DNA of 64,000 bases from Temnothorax longispinosus (lineage: Eukaryota > Arthropoda > Insecta > Hymenoptera > Formicidae), in NCBI RefSeq assembly GCF_030848805.1, contig NC_092366.1:5537724-5601723 (forward strand). The letters are read 5' to 3'. The position numbers and the translations under genes are program-made. The notes beneath the pieces were generated by a model. It ran no database searches and was not told the DNA's origin. It saw only the letters and a list, made by a program, of their open reading frames with translations. Positions 34,675-47,746 of this stretch are shown here, piece by piece. The first letter of the stretch is position 1. Each line of letters opens with the position of its first letter.

Positions 34675-37600
34675 CTATTTATCTATCTCCGTCTTTGTCT
34701 TCTTTACTTAAGCGCTGACAAGTGCTCTCTCATGGAGGACGAGTCTCGTTTAGCGGCGCGCAGGTTCAGGAGGGGGGGGGAAGAAGCAAAAACCCCCAGG
34801 GGTAACGTCGATTGTGTCATACAATGGCACGTGTATTTGAAATACGCGCGAAATGCGCACCTGTGCAGACGCACACACGTACAACGTTGGCACCGAAAAC
34901 GACACATCCCTCGCGTGGATCACGCGTTTCGGAGCGTCTGAGGCATGAGATTGCTCGAGATCCTCTCCTCCGCCGATCCATTCTGCCGGCTATGCGTCGT
35001 CTAACCCATAATATAGTCATAGCGATATATACATCTTAGCCTATAATACAATCATAACGATATATACGGGCCAGAGGGACCCGTAATGCCCGACTCGGCG
35101 TGCACGTTCACGCGAATCCGCGCGCGCGTACGTGCCCCGGTCCGCCGCGCCGCGCCGCGCCGTTGCAACACGGACGTGAGATTACGCGGCGGGATGAGAA
35201 GCGAAGTTACGTTGCACGAAGTGTCCCAGAACTGTCGAAATGTTCCCTCGACCGGGATCGCTACAAACCAAATTAAGTGAAAGACCCTTTGGTCCAAATT
35301 TCGAATCGATTTTCCTGCAACGAAGATTTAATCTGTCATGTTTCTCATATTTTTTTACGCTATATAGAACAACCAACGTTATTTTGATATAGGTAGACAT
35401 CTTGTGTATAGAATTATAGAACTTCAAAATTAGAATGATTGATGGAAAATAAATTGGCATATATCATGTTTTTATTGCGACAAAAATCAACATAAATTTC
35501 AACAAAAGCACTTTAATAATTTCTGCAATTTAAAATAGAAAATTGAAATCTGTCATTTTGACGGGGTCGGTTGTTCTAATATTAAGCTTCGGTATATTGA
35601 ACATAAATTTATTTAAGAATATAGAAACGAATATAGAACGAATATAGAAAGCATGTTAAATATATTGTGCAAAAATCTTGCCTCTCTTGCATTGAAAATA
35701 CACTAAACGCTAAATTTTATTTAAATTTAAGATTATTTTCTATGATATCGAGATATTTTTTTACAACGCTGATGATCGACCCAATTAATACGAGCGGTTG
35801 TGTTGCCGATAACGATGTGGGAAGATATTATTAGGACAAGCTCATTCTCCCCATTCCTTCGAATAAGTTAACCATCGTGGCGGAGGAGCTGCGTTATTCA
35901 AAGCGCACGCTTCCGCGCGCGCCAAGAATTTCACCACGTGCTCTTTCTCGGCGCCCCTACCGATCCCGCATATGTCCCTTCTATTAGTTCACCCCAACGG
36001 TACGTGCTCACCCCTTTCTGGGACGAAGGGCATTTGTTAGCGCACTCGCTGCGCGCCGACGTTGATCGAGCACGCGTACGCCCTTAACGCGTTCCAAAAT
36101 CTCTACCATCCTAAAGGGATTTTACGCGAATCATACAAATTGTCTACACGAAAACTCTGGAATACGCGGAATAATTTCATCGATTGATCATTTATTCGAG
36201 TAGAACGGCCTTCGATCGTCGAACGGATGCCATTGTCCGAATCTGGGGCGTTTAAATTTAAATAAAAGTAATATGAATGGAGCTCCGAAAACTTGATGTG
36301 TGCGCTTGTTCCGCAAATATCGACGCCCTTTTATAATTATTTCATATATACATTGCATTGTTGATTGGCGATAGGCAAGAATTAAATTTCTGCAATCATA
36401 AATTTACAATATTAAGGGGCAATATTGGCAGGCGCAATGCGAATAACAATAATTATTATTATTAAGCATTATTTGTTAGGCGCTCGAAGAAAAAAGCTTT
36501 CAAGCGTAGCAATATGCATACATTTAAAGATAAATATATACAAAATGATTCAATTACATATAATATAAATGTAAATAGCGCAAACGAATGTACAAAAGGG
36601 ATGTTTGAAGCAAACTTACTTAGCGACGTGAAAAAATACGTGAAAATATCTGTATTTTTAAGTTAGAATAATTATAATAAGTAATAACAAAAAAGTGTAT
36701 GGTGCCTATCGAAAATTTGACATGTATATAAATATGAGAGGAAAAGAAAGAAGAGAACAAATATTAGATAGACAGATGTCAATCAATCTTTTAAGCTAGA
36801 ACAGTATAATTAATTGTTATAATCAATACGTATTATAAAAGTATATTTCTCAGAAACAATAATTAAAGCTTATTAGTTTTTTTTTATTTGCTATCGCGAC
36901 GAAGCTAAAGTATCAATATTAAAAATATTCTTTCCGCACCTAGGGGCTAAATATCAATGTTGTTAGAGTATCCTAAGCGTCTACACTACCGTCACGAGTC
37001 GCGCATAATCCGGTTAGTGCGCGCAGGATCGTTCGCAAGAGGATAGTGATTCTATTAATTAACAATGGCGATTAACGAAATGAGCGCCGCTCACACCGGC
37101 AATGATATCGAACACGCTCCCGGTCGTTCCATTCCACCGATTAACTGTGATTTCTGCGCAGAGATTTCGGATCTAATTTATCGAGGTGAGATTAGAGACG
37201 TGTTTTTCTAGCTGATTGCCTTGGTCTAAGTCGAAATTGACCATAAAGTTTACGAACGTTAGTCGTTCCTTTCCTAACGTTTTAAAATTACACGTTTACA
37301 CGATACTCGACGATCATTCTCGCGCGAGAGAGTATCTCAAAGTAATCAATCGAGATTTAATTATGTTATGACAGAGGCGGCACGGACATATGAAATAATT
37401 ACGCCGCTTCGCTCTCTCGTAAAGGCAAACGGTGTTCCTTCTCGCTGCGAAAAACTTGTTTGCCGTTAGGACGAGGAGGTAGTCGTCTCGAGCTCTCTTC
37501 GCCAAACGATCGCCTCGCGTTTCTTTTCTCCCCCCCCCCCTTTCCGCCCGCGGATACGATATCCACTTTTTGTGCCGTAACGAGCGATTACTTCTCGCTC

Positions 37601-40600
37601 ATCTTTCCCCCGTTCCTCCGCTTCTCCAGCCTCCCGCTGCTTTTTAATGGCCGTTCACGCGCGTAATCGGCAGATCCGCATACCCGCGCGTTCCCCGATG
37701 ATGATGCCCGGCCTCGTTATTTGCGCAGGATGCATTGTCGCGCGTGCGAGTGTGTACGCGAGTCGTTCCCGTGCACAAGTTTCGTCGGACGCTGGGCACG
37801 TCCGACGCGCACGCATGGCACCGGCGCGCGGCGCGCCGATGTTTATTCAACTGCAGCTGCATCAGCGAAGCCGGCGCGCGGGCGTCTAACTTCGAGTTGC
37901 ATCGCCCGGCCCGGCGCGTTATTTCCATTAGCGGTAGAAGTAGATCTATGCGCGAAGAGCATTCGCCTACAATTCGAGACAGTAATCCTAGTATGCTAAA
38001 GTTGCAAATAATCTTCAAACAATTATAGAATCTAATTGCAAATCGATATAAATATCAAACGGAAAAAGAAATACGTAGAGTAAAATATTTCTGTGCGGTG
38101 AGAAGTAATTTTTGAATAATTGAAGAGATGAATTGTGTATACGAAACGAGGTGGGTATCAAAGAGACTTTTTAAAGAAGCGAAACACAAATCACACACGC
38201 GATAAAGTATATATGTTGCAGACATTGCAGTAAACATTACAGTAAAACAGAATGTAAAAAGGCTTAAGAATCGCGCGTTCTTGTTTTCGATGTATTTACC
38301 GCCGGCGAGGAGAGAGAGAGAAGAACGATTTATATCCGATGTGTGTCCGCTTCTCGTGGAAGCGTGCAAGATACCTTAAGAGGCTCCCGCTTACGTCACC
38401 CGATCTTTGGGCCTCGTACCCGGGGCTCTCCAAAGACCTATTACCTTATTTACGATTCGCACGGCCATTATCTCCTGGCAACAAAGTGAACCAGCCGGTT
38501 TTTCGATACTATCCCGCGTGTGTATATACCCGCCGGTGTGAAAGAAAAAGGGGAACCCTTTTCGCGGACGAGAAACGAGCACAAAAGACACGCACAACAC
38601 AGCCGTGGCGCAGTTTTGCGGTCGTGGCCGCGTCGCCGAGAACGGAGGAGGACTTTTGTCTTCGTTTCTTAATAACACGCGCATCCACACGGAGACACCG
38701 CGTGGGGCGACCCTGGCAGAGCTAAAAGTGCTCACGCCACACTCCGCGATATTATCAAATTATGGATATACGTTAGGAACAAAGATGTCGGGAGCAGGGT
38801 TTATTTCTGTGAAATTTTACAACTAATTTCATCCGCGATATTACTGCTATAAGTGCGAAAATAATATTTCAATAATATACGTTTTATAAATAAATTAAAT
38901 AAATCGAGTAAAGATTTTCGCGGCGCTACTTCGACGAAAATATTAGGACGTTGGTATAAAAGTAGCTTGCTTTCGATAAATAAGTACCGTCGGGGAATAA
39001 TGACCCGGTCGACAGGCAGGTCTCTAATTTTGGAGTATACGATTTAAGTTTCCGTTCAGTATTTATAAATCGGCATTTACGTCAGACGTATGCTACCGTA
39101 CAACGGTAATCGATCTTCTTTGCTATTTTAAAATCTCTTTATGCAATTACGTATTTCGTCTCATCTTATTTCCACGTCCTTCGAAAAACACGAGTACAGT
39201 GGGGCGAGCGGAAAAAAAGAACATTTATTCATTTCTCACGTTGAAAAAAAATTCTAATAAACGAAGTCGAAAAGATAGCTTTTATCGAAAACTCTGTAAA
39301 GTCGCAGTCGCAAATTTTTGCGATGACCGAAATGGAGAGAATATTTGCGCGCGAACGAATGTTGATGTTTGCCAAATCGCAGAGGTATAGGTACGTTAAT
39401 TTCGGCCGATGGCTCGTGGTGGACCGTCGCTGTTATGAGAGCGTCGCTGTATAAAGAGAGACAGGGAAAGAGAGATAGTTTCGATGAAAACGAATTTGTC
39501 GTTGGCCGCGATGCAACACGATGCGTCGCGCCGCGGCGCAACAACCTGTTCGATGACTTTTCCGTTTGATGATTGCAACAAGTGAGGCCCACCGCCACCG
39601 CCGTGCGCTCTCTCCCGCGCGCTCTCCCAAACCATTTTACCACCGACAGCCACTCCCCGTTTCGCATTCAACAAGTGGCCAAATCATTCAGCGCGGGGCC
39701 GCGATCTCTCGAAAAATCGGAATTTTTGCGCGCGCACTGGTCGTCTGGCCAGTCATCGACCGGATCTATCAAAAATGAGATAGAGTTCCTCGCGACGTGG
39801 CGGCGACGTGGCGCGTCGCCGAGAGACGCTAAAGTCGAGTGTGCCGAGTGGTATCATTAACGTTGCCGTTGAGATTGCAATTCTATATAGCTTATTTTTG
39901 CAGTAGCCAATTTCTATTTTTGTAAAAATCCACACATATACGTGCCTCCCCCCCTCCCCTCCGGCAGCGTAATAATAGTATTCGGGCGGTTCGCTCTTAA
40001 GAGGTGTGTGCGCGAGGCGCATCCTTTCGAAATTCGATTGACGCCCTTTCGCCGCAACGTAATCATTACTGTCATCGGAAAGCGCCGATCTTTTCCTCCG
40101 TAATTTCAGCCGGCGCGCCAAGTGCCATTGGTGGTGTGTGTATGTACTCGACGTTCTCTCTTTCTCTCTTTCGCTCTCCCTCTCTCTCTCTCTCTCTCTC
40201 TTTTTCTCTCCTACTAAAGAGGAACCCGTGGTGGTGGACTCGAACGAACCTCGTGGTATCTGGTGGAATGGGTCTCATTAAGGACGCCTTCACAGCCCTT
40301 CATCCTTGGCTCTTCAGGCCCGCGCTTTCGTCCCTTCATCTCTTCCCTCTCTTTCCAACCTTCTTCAGCCTTCTCTCGCCCCCGCTTCGAGATGCTCGTC
40401 TTTTATACCTGGCTGCCCCCCTGCTCGCATTTCTGGGATTGGTCCCGTGTGTTTGCGTGCGTCTTATGTGCCCGAAGGCCATTCGACGCCTGCTGGTTCC
40501 TTGTCATCTTCGGCTTTAAGCACGTCGTGACTTAATGTGTTTCCAAAGGTATCCGGCGAAACGAGAAACTCCCGCGTGCTTTTTGGCCAACGGTCTACCA

Positions 40601-43600
40601 CAGATATTTCTATAATGCCGCAGGTAGAATTTACAACTTTGCAACATTAACGAATAATGTCTTAAAAACTGAAGAAATAATCGAGAGATTGAGACTGCAT
40701 GCTATTAACGGTAATCTACAATAATAACGATTATTTTTTTTTTAGACAATTATAATCATATTAGGGTGTATATACATTTCGAAAAGAAAATTACATGGTT
40801 AGACTACTTATAATATATACTAATATGTGGAATACCAAGCAAGCAAGGAATACAGCGCAGGCTGAAATGGATTTTCAAAAATAACGCGTGCAAGTTAACT
40901 TTTTTTTCTGTAAAGATTGCGATTTTCAATAACGAGCGTTTTCCCGTGCTCCAATAATGAGCCAGCTGTCCGCAGATACGGTTGGTTCATTTATTCGTAT
41001 TAATAGCCCAGGGATATCCGCACGTGGATGGCTGACTGGCCCCGCAGCTAAAAAGATTAAACACAATGCCACAAAGTGACGGCAGGCTGCTTGTCGCGGA
41101 TGCGGCTTATTCGTCGCGATCGTGTTCCGCGCACGGTTTTAACGCCCACGTGCGCGCGTATCCTCTATCGCGTCCGCATTGTCGTGTATACATAGCTAAT
41201 TGAATCCCTTCGTTTCGCCAATTCCTTTTTCTCCTTGCAGGGCGGCGGCGGTAGCGGCGGGGCTGCTGGCGGGCTGAAATTCACGGTGGCGGACACTTGC
41301 GAGAGGATCAAAGAGGAATTCAATTTCATCCAGCAGCAGTACCACTCGTGAGTATCTCTCTTTCTTTCCTCGCTTATTTTCCTTTTGGTCTTTTCGTCCT
41401 TGCCATTCGCCCCCGTTTCTCGGGCGTTTATATTTTCCTTTAGTCTCTCTCTCTCTCTTTCTCTCTTTTCTGTTTGCCATGTTTTCTCGAATTTTCACGA
41501 TTATTCAAGACGACGAGTTTTCCTCTGCATTTTTCCTCGTTCCCTCGCCGACTTTCGACGGTGCTTTCGATTATCGATTCGCATTATTCGATGCATTTTA
41601 TTCTTACTTCGAAGGACGGGATTTTGTTGTGCATTTTTTTATTCAATAGTATTAGTACGTATATTACTTTTGTAAAGTAATGAAAATTTATCTTATTCTA
41701 CACCTAATCGTTTCTGATTTTTCTTATATTTCAGATTGAAGCTTGAGTGCGAGAAGTTAGCTAGCGAGAAGACCGAGATGCAGAGGCACTACGTTATGGT
41801 AAGGCACTTTGTAAGTTCCTTTTTGTGTCTTTCCTCTCTTCGATCGAGTCTCGTTACCTCTTTCGTTTCGCAAGTCGAGAGCGGTCCAAACCGAGAACAA
41901 CTCCGACAACAATTTAGTTCCTTAATCGTGAAAATGTCGGCGATACTCGCAGCTATGCTTCTCAAGGTTCGATAATCCTTTTATGCGCGAAATGCAACAA
42001 CAAGCAAACAAGCTTCGGTAGAATATCGTAAGAAACTTTATACCGAAAGTAAGGGAAAGAGTATCGTTGCTTTCCTCCGAGTTTCGGCGGAATATTTAAT
42101 CCGACATTTCTCACAACTTGTGCGCGAAATGCATAGGGTCCTTAAAAATAAAAAAGGAAAATCGATTATCGGTTTCGCGTGTGCATCGCGAGGATGCTCT
42201 TCGAGGATGCTCTCTCGACTTGCATTCGTATTGGCACGCGAGAACACACGCTAGGCACGCGGTATTTATCGATAACGCGAGCCTGAAAGAACAGGACATT
42301 ACGTAAATGAAGGAACAGCGTAAGCCGTTCTCGCTCGGGGAAAAATGATTGATATTATTTTCGCTTCATATTGCTGACGGCCCCCACTTTGATTTAGTTC
42401 TATCAGCGCGAAGGCAATTAGTCCAGCCAACCGTACTAATCGTATCGTCATCGGTAAGGAGCTTACTTGGACTTAGCTATATCAAAGTGCTGTAGTACTA
42501 ACATGGTTCAAAATATTCGCCGCGAGTACTTCTCTCGTTGTTCTCGTCTTCTTCGCTTCGAGACAAGCTGGATATTATTATTGTCATTTCTACGATAAGT
42601 TTTTTTTTTTACAAGACTATAAACTTGCGTAAAGTTATCTAAAGTTGAGACAATTATAATTTGTTCGGGAATTGCGGCATACATTTAAATTTCTGTTTCT
42701 TATTTATATTTGAATTATTATTTCTAAGATAACGGGGTACGTCCATTATTTGACATTTTGAGTAACGGTAATTACTTGAAATTGGATTGTGGCGTATACT
42801 GAGAATTTGGTCCCAGGTCTCATTTCAAAGGCGATATACCATACATGACGCGTTGATACCGGAAATTGAATGAAATATTGGCTCGTCTGTGTCATCGTGA
42901 ATAGCCGCTGCAAAAAGTCACGCATCGGATCGGAATCAAGTGCCTTCTTAGAATTCGCGTATAAAACACGCTTAAAGCACAGCGTGTGAAATAAGTTTTA
43001 ATTTGTAACTCTTTTTTAACTTTCATTGTAAAGATATTGTAGACGTCATTTTTGAAAAGTTGGTATGAAAAGTTCCGAGTATACCGCATATATAGCGCTA
43101 CTTGTCTCCCACAGCAAATCAAATTCGCGGGAGTCCCGGCGACTAGACTGAAAATAAAAATAAAAATCAAGCAGGATCGGGACAAAATCTTTTGTCCCGA
43201 TACAAATTCAGCGTTGCACGAGAATGCGCTCTCGCAGGGGCACCGGGCTTATGCGTTTCTGCAAACCGCTTTCGAGATACGAAAGCGAACAGCGCGGATT
43301 GGAGGGTCAATAACCCCGTTATGTTCGATAGACGCAAATTTCAGCGGAGCTAAAGGCACATTCCGAATGTTTATACTCGATCGCTTTTTAGAATTCTAGT
43401 ATTGTTCGTAGAGATTGGAGACTGAAACCAATATAATTTCAATAAGTCTAATCATTATCCGCATTATCACGCTTGCACATAAAGATGCCAAGTATATGAA
43501 TCCAGATTGCGTAAAAAGAAACCACGAAATTTTGCAAAGATTATCCTGGTAATCGTTATAGTTTATTTTAGTTAATATTTCATACTTGGCAAAATATTTA

Positions 43601-46600
43601 ATTTCGGTTTGTTCTTAACATCAAATAATTGCGGAAATACATCGTTGTAATTTTTGAAACGTTCCATTCCTATCCGTTAATTCTCCGAGGTAAGTTCAAA
43701 CGGAGTGCTTCAATACAGGTAGCTCGGATTTGCGCGCTTAATGCATTCCTGAGAAATATGCAAATTCAAATTCGCGCGAACGCGAAAGGCCGATGGTGTT
43801 TTACATGCGAAAATTGCGCTCGTTTTACGCGAGCTCCATTTACACCGTTAAAATACGAGCGACTTAAGAAGCGCCCCGGAAAATCAACCGCGTTCGGCAG
43901 ATCGACGTCCTCACCGTGATCCGCCGGGATCCTTGGATTCCGAGGTCCTACACCACTGTCTGCTGTACGGCCGATCGTAATTGTCGCGAACTATACTGTC
44001 TCTGTAAACTGCTACACCGATGTGACACCGTGCAAGCAACCAAGCAGCAAGCTGGGCCGAGTGGAAGGGAGTCGGGGGTGCTAGAGGGAGTGGATAAGGG
44101 GGGGTCGGAGGTGACAGAGGGGTTGATGGGGGTTGGGAGTTGAGCCGGTAATCGATATCTCCAAAGTAAACGAAGAGAGAGATAGAGAAGGGGGTGGCAA
44201 CAGGAGGTGGAGGAGCAGTTGGACGGGGGCCCGGCGGGAGGGGGGGAGAGCGGGGAGGGGAAGGGATGAAGTGATAGAAGTAGCGAGGAAGAGAGAAGCA
44301 AGGCTCGTCGAGGGAAAAGGGAGCGAGGAAGAGATGGATAGACGAGAGAAAGAGGGGGCGAATTACAGAGACAGAGAGAGAAATTGATGTCGAGGGTTTG
44401 TCAACCACTGACAAGTATTATATACGTGCAAGCCGGAGACGCGCGCCGACGAGGGCGTGGAACGTTGGTGTGCGCGGCACACAGTATAACGTACACCAAC
44501 GCCGCGTCAGCCGTGTCTCTGATATTCTAATTCCACCCTCGTGTATTCCGACCGCCTCTCCTACCATCTCTTCCCGCCGCGCCGTCGTCGCCACCACCGC
44601 CACCGCCGCCACGCGCGCGCAACTTCATCCTTCGCGATTTTCATTAGGGTAACGCGCCGCGTAAATCCGCGCGCCGCTTCAATTTTTGCCTCCTTCCACC
44701 CCCACGACTTACCCTTCCCTTCCCTCCCTCTCGTTCGCTTCACTCTTTTGTCCGCTCCGTCTTACGGATCATCGCCTTTCTACGTCGTTATGCGATATCT
44801 TTCTCTTCTCTCGTCGAGAGATACCGCCAATCATGTCACGCTCCCACGGACTTGATTGATACACCTGTACTTGATTTATTTCTAGATGTTTAGATTGTAG
44901 ATGCATTTTGGATTGTATGAATTCAGTTTACGTTTGCATCGATCTTAGAATTTCTGCAGGTGATTCTTCTTTTCATTTTCTTTAGTTACTTTTAGCATAT
45001 TAAAAGGAAAAGCATGTAGAATATACTTGTAAATTGAGACCGCACTACGGGTTTACAAAAATTCTATTTTTATCTTTATATTATTTGATCTTCCTCTGTT
45101 CACGTTTTATATTTTCACTCTGCAGATTTGAGGAATATATTTTCGGGAAATGACATTTTATCTTGAAAAATACACAATAGAGAGACTGATTCGACTTAAC
45201 TTTTTCTCGCAAAAACATTTTGGTTTCAACTTTTATAATATATTTGTTTGTTAATTTATACACTACAAAACTTCCTTTCTTTGTCTGTAAAAATTAGAAA
45301 TGAGAAAAATTTTGGGTCATTGTGAAAAGTTTCTGTTCGATCGCAACGAAAATAACCCATGCTCGCAAACATCTGACATGCTCCAATTATCACGTGTGAA
45401 TCTTTGTCCGCGTATTTTTTGAATTGCTAATTATCTTCCGTTCGATTGTTTGCAGGAGTTTTTATCGCGACAGGTGCGACGCACATCTTCGGTGAATTAA
45501 TTCTCCGGAATGTAGCTTTGAACGAAGCCCCCTCGATGAACGCCCTCAACTCCTATGTTTTGAAGGCGGGTGAGAGGAGGGGAGGCTAGCGTCGTTACGT
45601 ATCGTCAAAAACAGACGGAGCATAAGCGGAAAGCTCCGAATCCCCGGGCCGTCAGAAAATTAATTTGATTTCCGATACGCGAATGTAATGATCGAGCGAG
45701 CGAGGGGAAAAAGAGAAAGAAAATTCGACGGTATGGATGAGGGACAAAAAAAATCGGGGGAATAGAACGAAAAAAACCTTATCGAAAATGGGCCCGAGGT
45801 CGTTGCGCATCTCCGACCTGCCCGCGAACGAGAAGACTTTCCAATTATCTATGTTTTTTCTCCGCCGCGTTTTTTCGCGCTGCAACAAATTAAACGTAAC
45901 CCACATCCCTGGGGCACGCTTCTCGATTACTCTTTGTTTTCCTCCTGTTTCCACGGTTCGCCGTTTGCTTTCCACCCCTCGACTATGCCGCGCGCGCGGG
46001 CATACCTGGCAGATTGCATTTCTATCCTCCTGCGTTACGTTGTGTCCTTCTCTCGAAAAAAAATTTTTTTCCATCAACACGCGAAATTTTGCCCCGTCAC
46101 GCTTCGACTGTGACGGGTGTTCGGTCGGCGATCCTTCCTTTATACGTAGAAAATATCTTTACACAACGCGGGTTTTAGTTAAAATATATTTGCATTGCCA
46201 TCTTCCTGCGTTACGTTATTAGTTACGTACTATGTATCGTGAATTCTTCTACACGTCATATTTTAGATTAGTATCAACTTACTAATTCTTGAATAAGTTA
46301 ATATTATTTTACAAGTACCAAATATAAATTTGTGCAAAATATTGTTAAAAAATATTTTTATTACAACTTGTTATATTGTAGTCGAAAATTGAAAAAAATC
46401 TTTATTGCATTGTGATAGTCTTCTTTATCTTAATAATTTACGGGTTTTTTTTTTTTTTCAAAAATATGAAATGCAGAATACCGGCGGAGAAAAATTTCGC
46501 GTCGCGCTTCGCGGATGCATCAGTTCGCACCTTGAAACGGCTTATTAATTATCCGTTAATTATCCGCGGGCGTAACGTGTAAATTTCCGCGAGGTGAGTC

Positions 46601-46955
46601 AAGAGAGTGGATGCGAGCGAAAAAGGAAAATGGAGATAGGGAGAGAGACGAGAGAACGATAGACTGAATCGAAGTGCGGTGCAACTGGAAAGGAGAGCAC
46701 GAAGAGAGGGAAGAGAGAAAAGGGGATACAGGAGAAAGAGAGAGAGAGAGAGAGAAGGGATGAAACGAGGGAAAATGTCGAGAGAACGACAAACGAGGTC
46801 GTCCAATCATCCTATATCAAAGGCTCGCTACTAAAAGATCCATATCGAGTAATCGGAGGGGGCGAAATTATCGGTACAACTCTTATTATTGGGTTCCCCA
46901 GGCACGTGAAAATAGAAAATGAGAGACGGCAGATGAGATCGATATATATTCCCTC

Positions 46956-47010
<55 letters not shown>

Positions 47011-47693
47011 TATCGTCGAGAGAGAGTTTTCTCGTTATTTGATTACCGACTTACGTCGATATCTTGCCTCCGGCCATTCAAGTGGAACTTCACAATGCGC
47101 GCAAAGCATCCGCGACGCGAGGTAAACGTTGACAAATCGCGTGACAGATTGCAAAGCGAGCTTTCTTACTCCACGTACGGTCACGCAAAAGCGAAGTAGA
47201 GAGAGAGAGAGAGAGAGGAGGAAGATAGCGCGCAAGGAGAAGTGATAAAGAATAGAGAAACAGAGAATTAACAATACCGGGGGGGGCGGGTGAGCCCCCT
47301 CATTGTACGTGCTAGTCCAACGGATAAATTATGATCGCTCTTTACCTAGCGTGGCGGTAATCGCAGCGCGCACTTTTTCGTAGTCCGCGAGAGCTTCGAG
47401 GAAATATATTATCGAGAGTCTCTGTGCTTGTCGCGCGATAAGATCGCCGAGCCGAATCAACATGCACCGCCGTAGGACAAAGCGCGCCGGGATCGTTGCG
47501 CAAAAGGAGGAAGGCTCCGCGCGCGTGCCTTGCTCCAAGTTCGCCAGGCGTAGTTATCGACTGCATTATTAAGTCGGTATATTTCCGTGGCCGATGCTAT
47601 CGATCTCCGAGCCCGAGTATCTCCCAGCCTGGCCTGACGTGTGTATTGCACTTTCCCTCCCTCTCTCTCTCTCTCTTCGCCCTGTTCTTTCCA

Positions 47694-47746
<53 letters not shown>

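Larger units (their letters stand above)
25606..41240 (+). other. groucho intron 1 (15.6 kb)
   Basis: The intron is bounded by GTAAGT and CTCCTTGCAG. No exon of another gene is recognised on either strand. It holds microsatellites, a three-copy diverged repeat near 26.5-26.9 kb, a G-poor segment near 27.95-28.26 kb, and a GC-rich block with CAG repeats at about 28.5-29.05 kb. Further CpG-rich patches lie near 33.8-35.3, 37.4-38.0, 38.4-38.8 and 39.4-40.5 kb, with AT-rich stretches between. Frames here are chance or low complexity. Long first introns of developmental regulators often carry enhancers, but none can be shown by reading one sequence. Confidence 0.85.

Noticed and set aside
43911..44414. 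167-codon minus-strand frame, Ser/Pro/Leu-rich
   Set aside because: This is the complement of a purine-rich intronic tract; the amino-acid bias follows from the tract.
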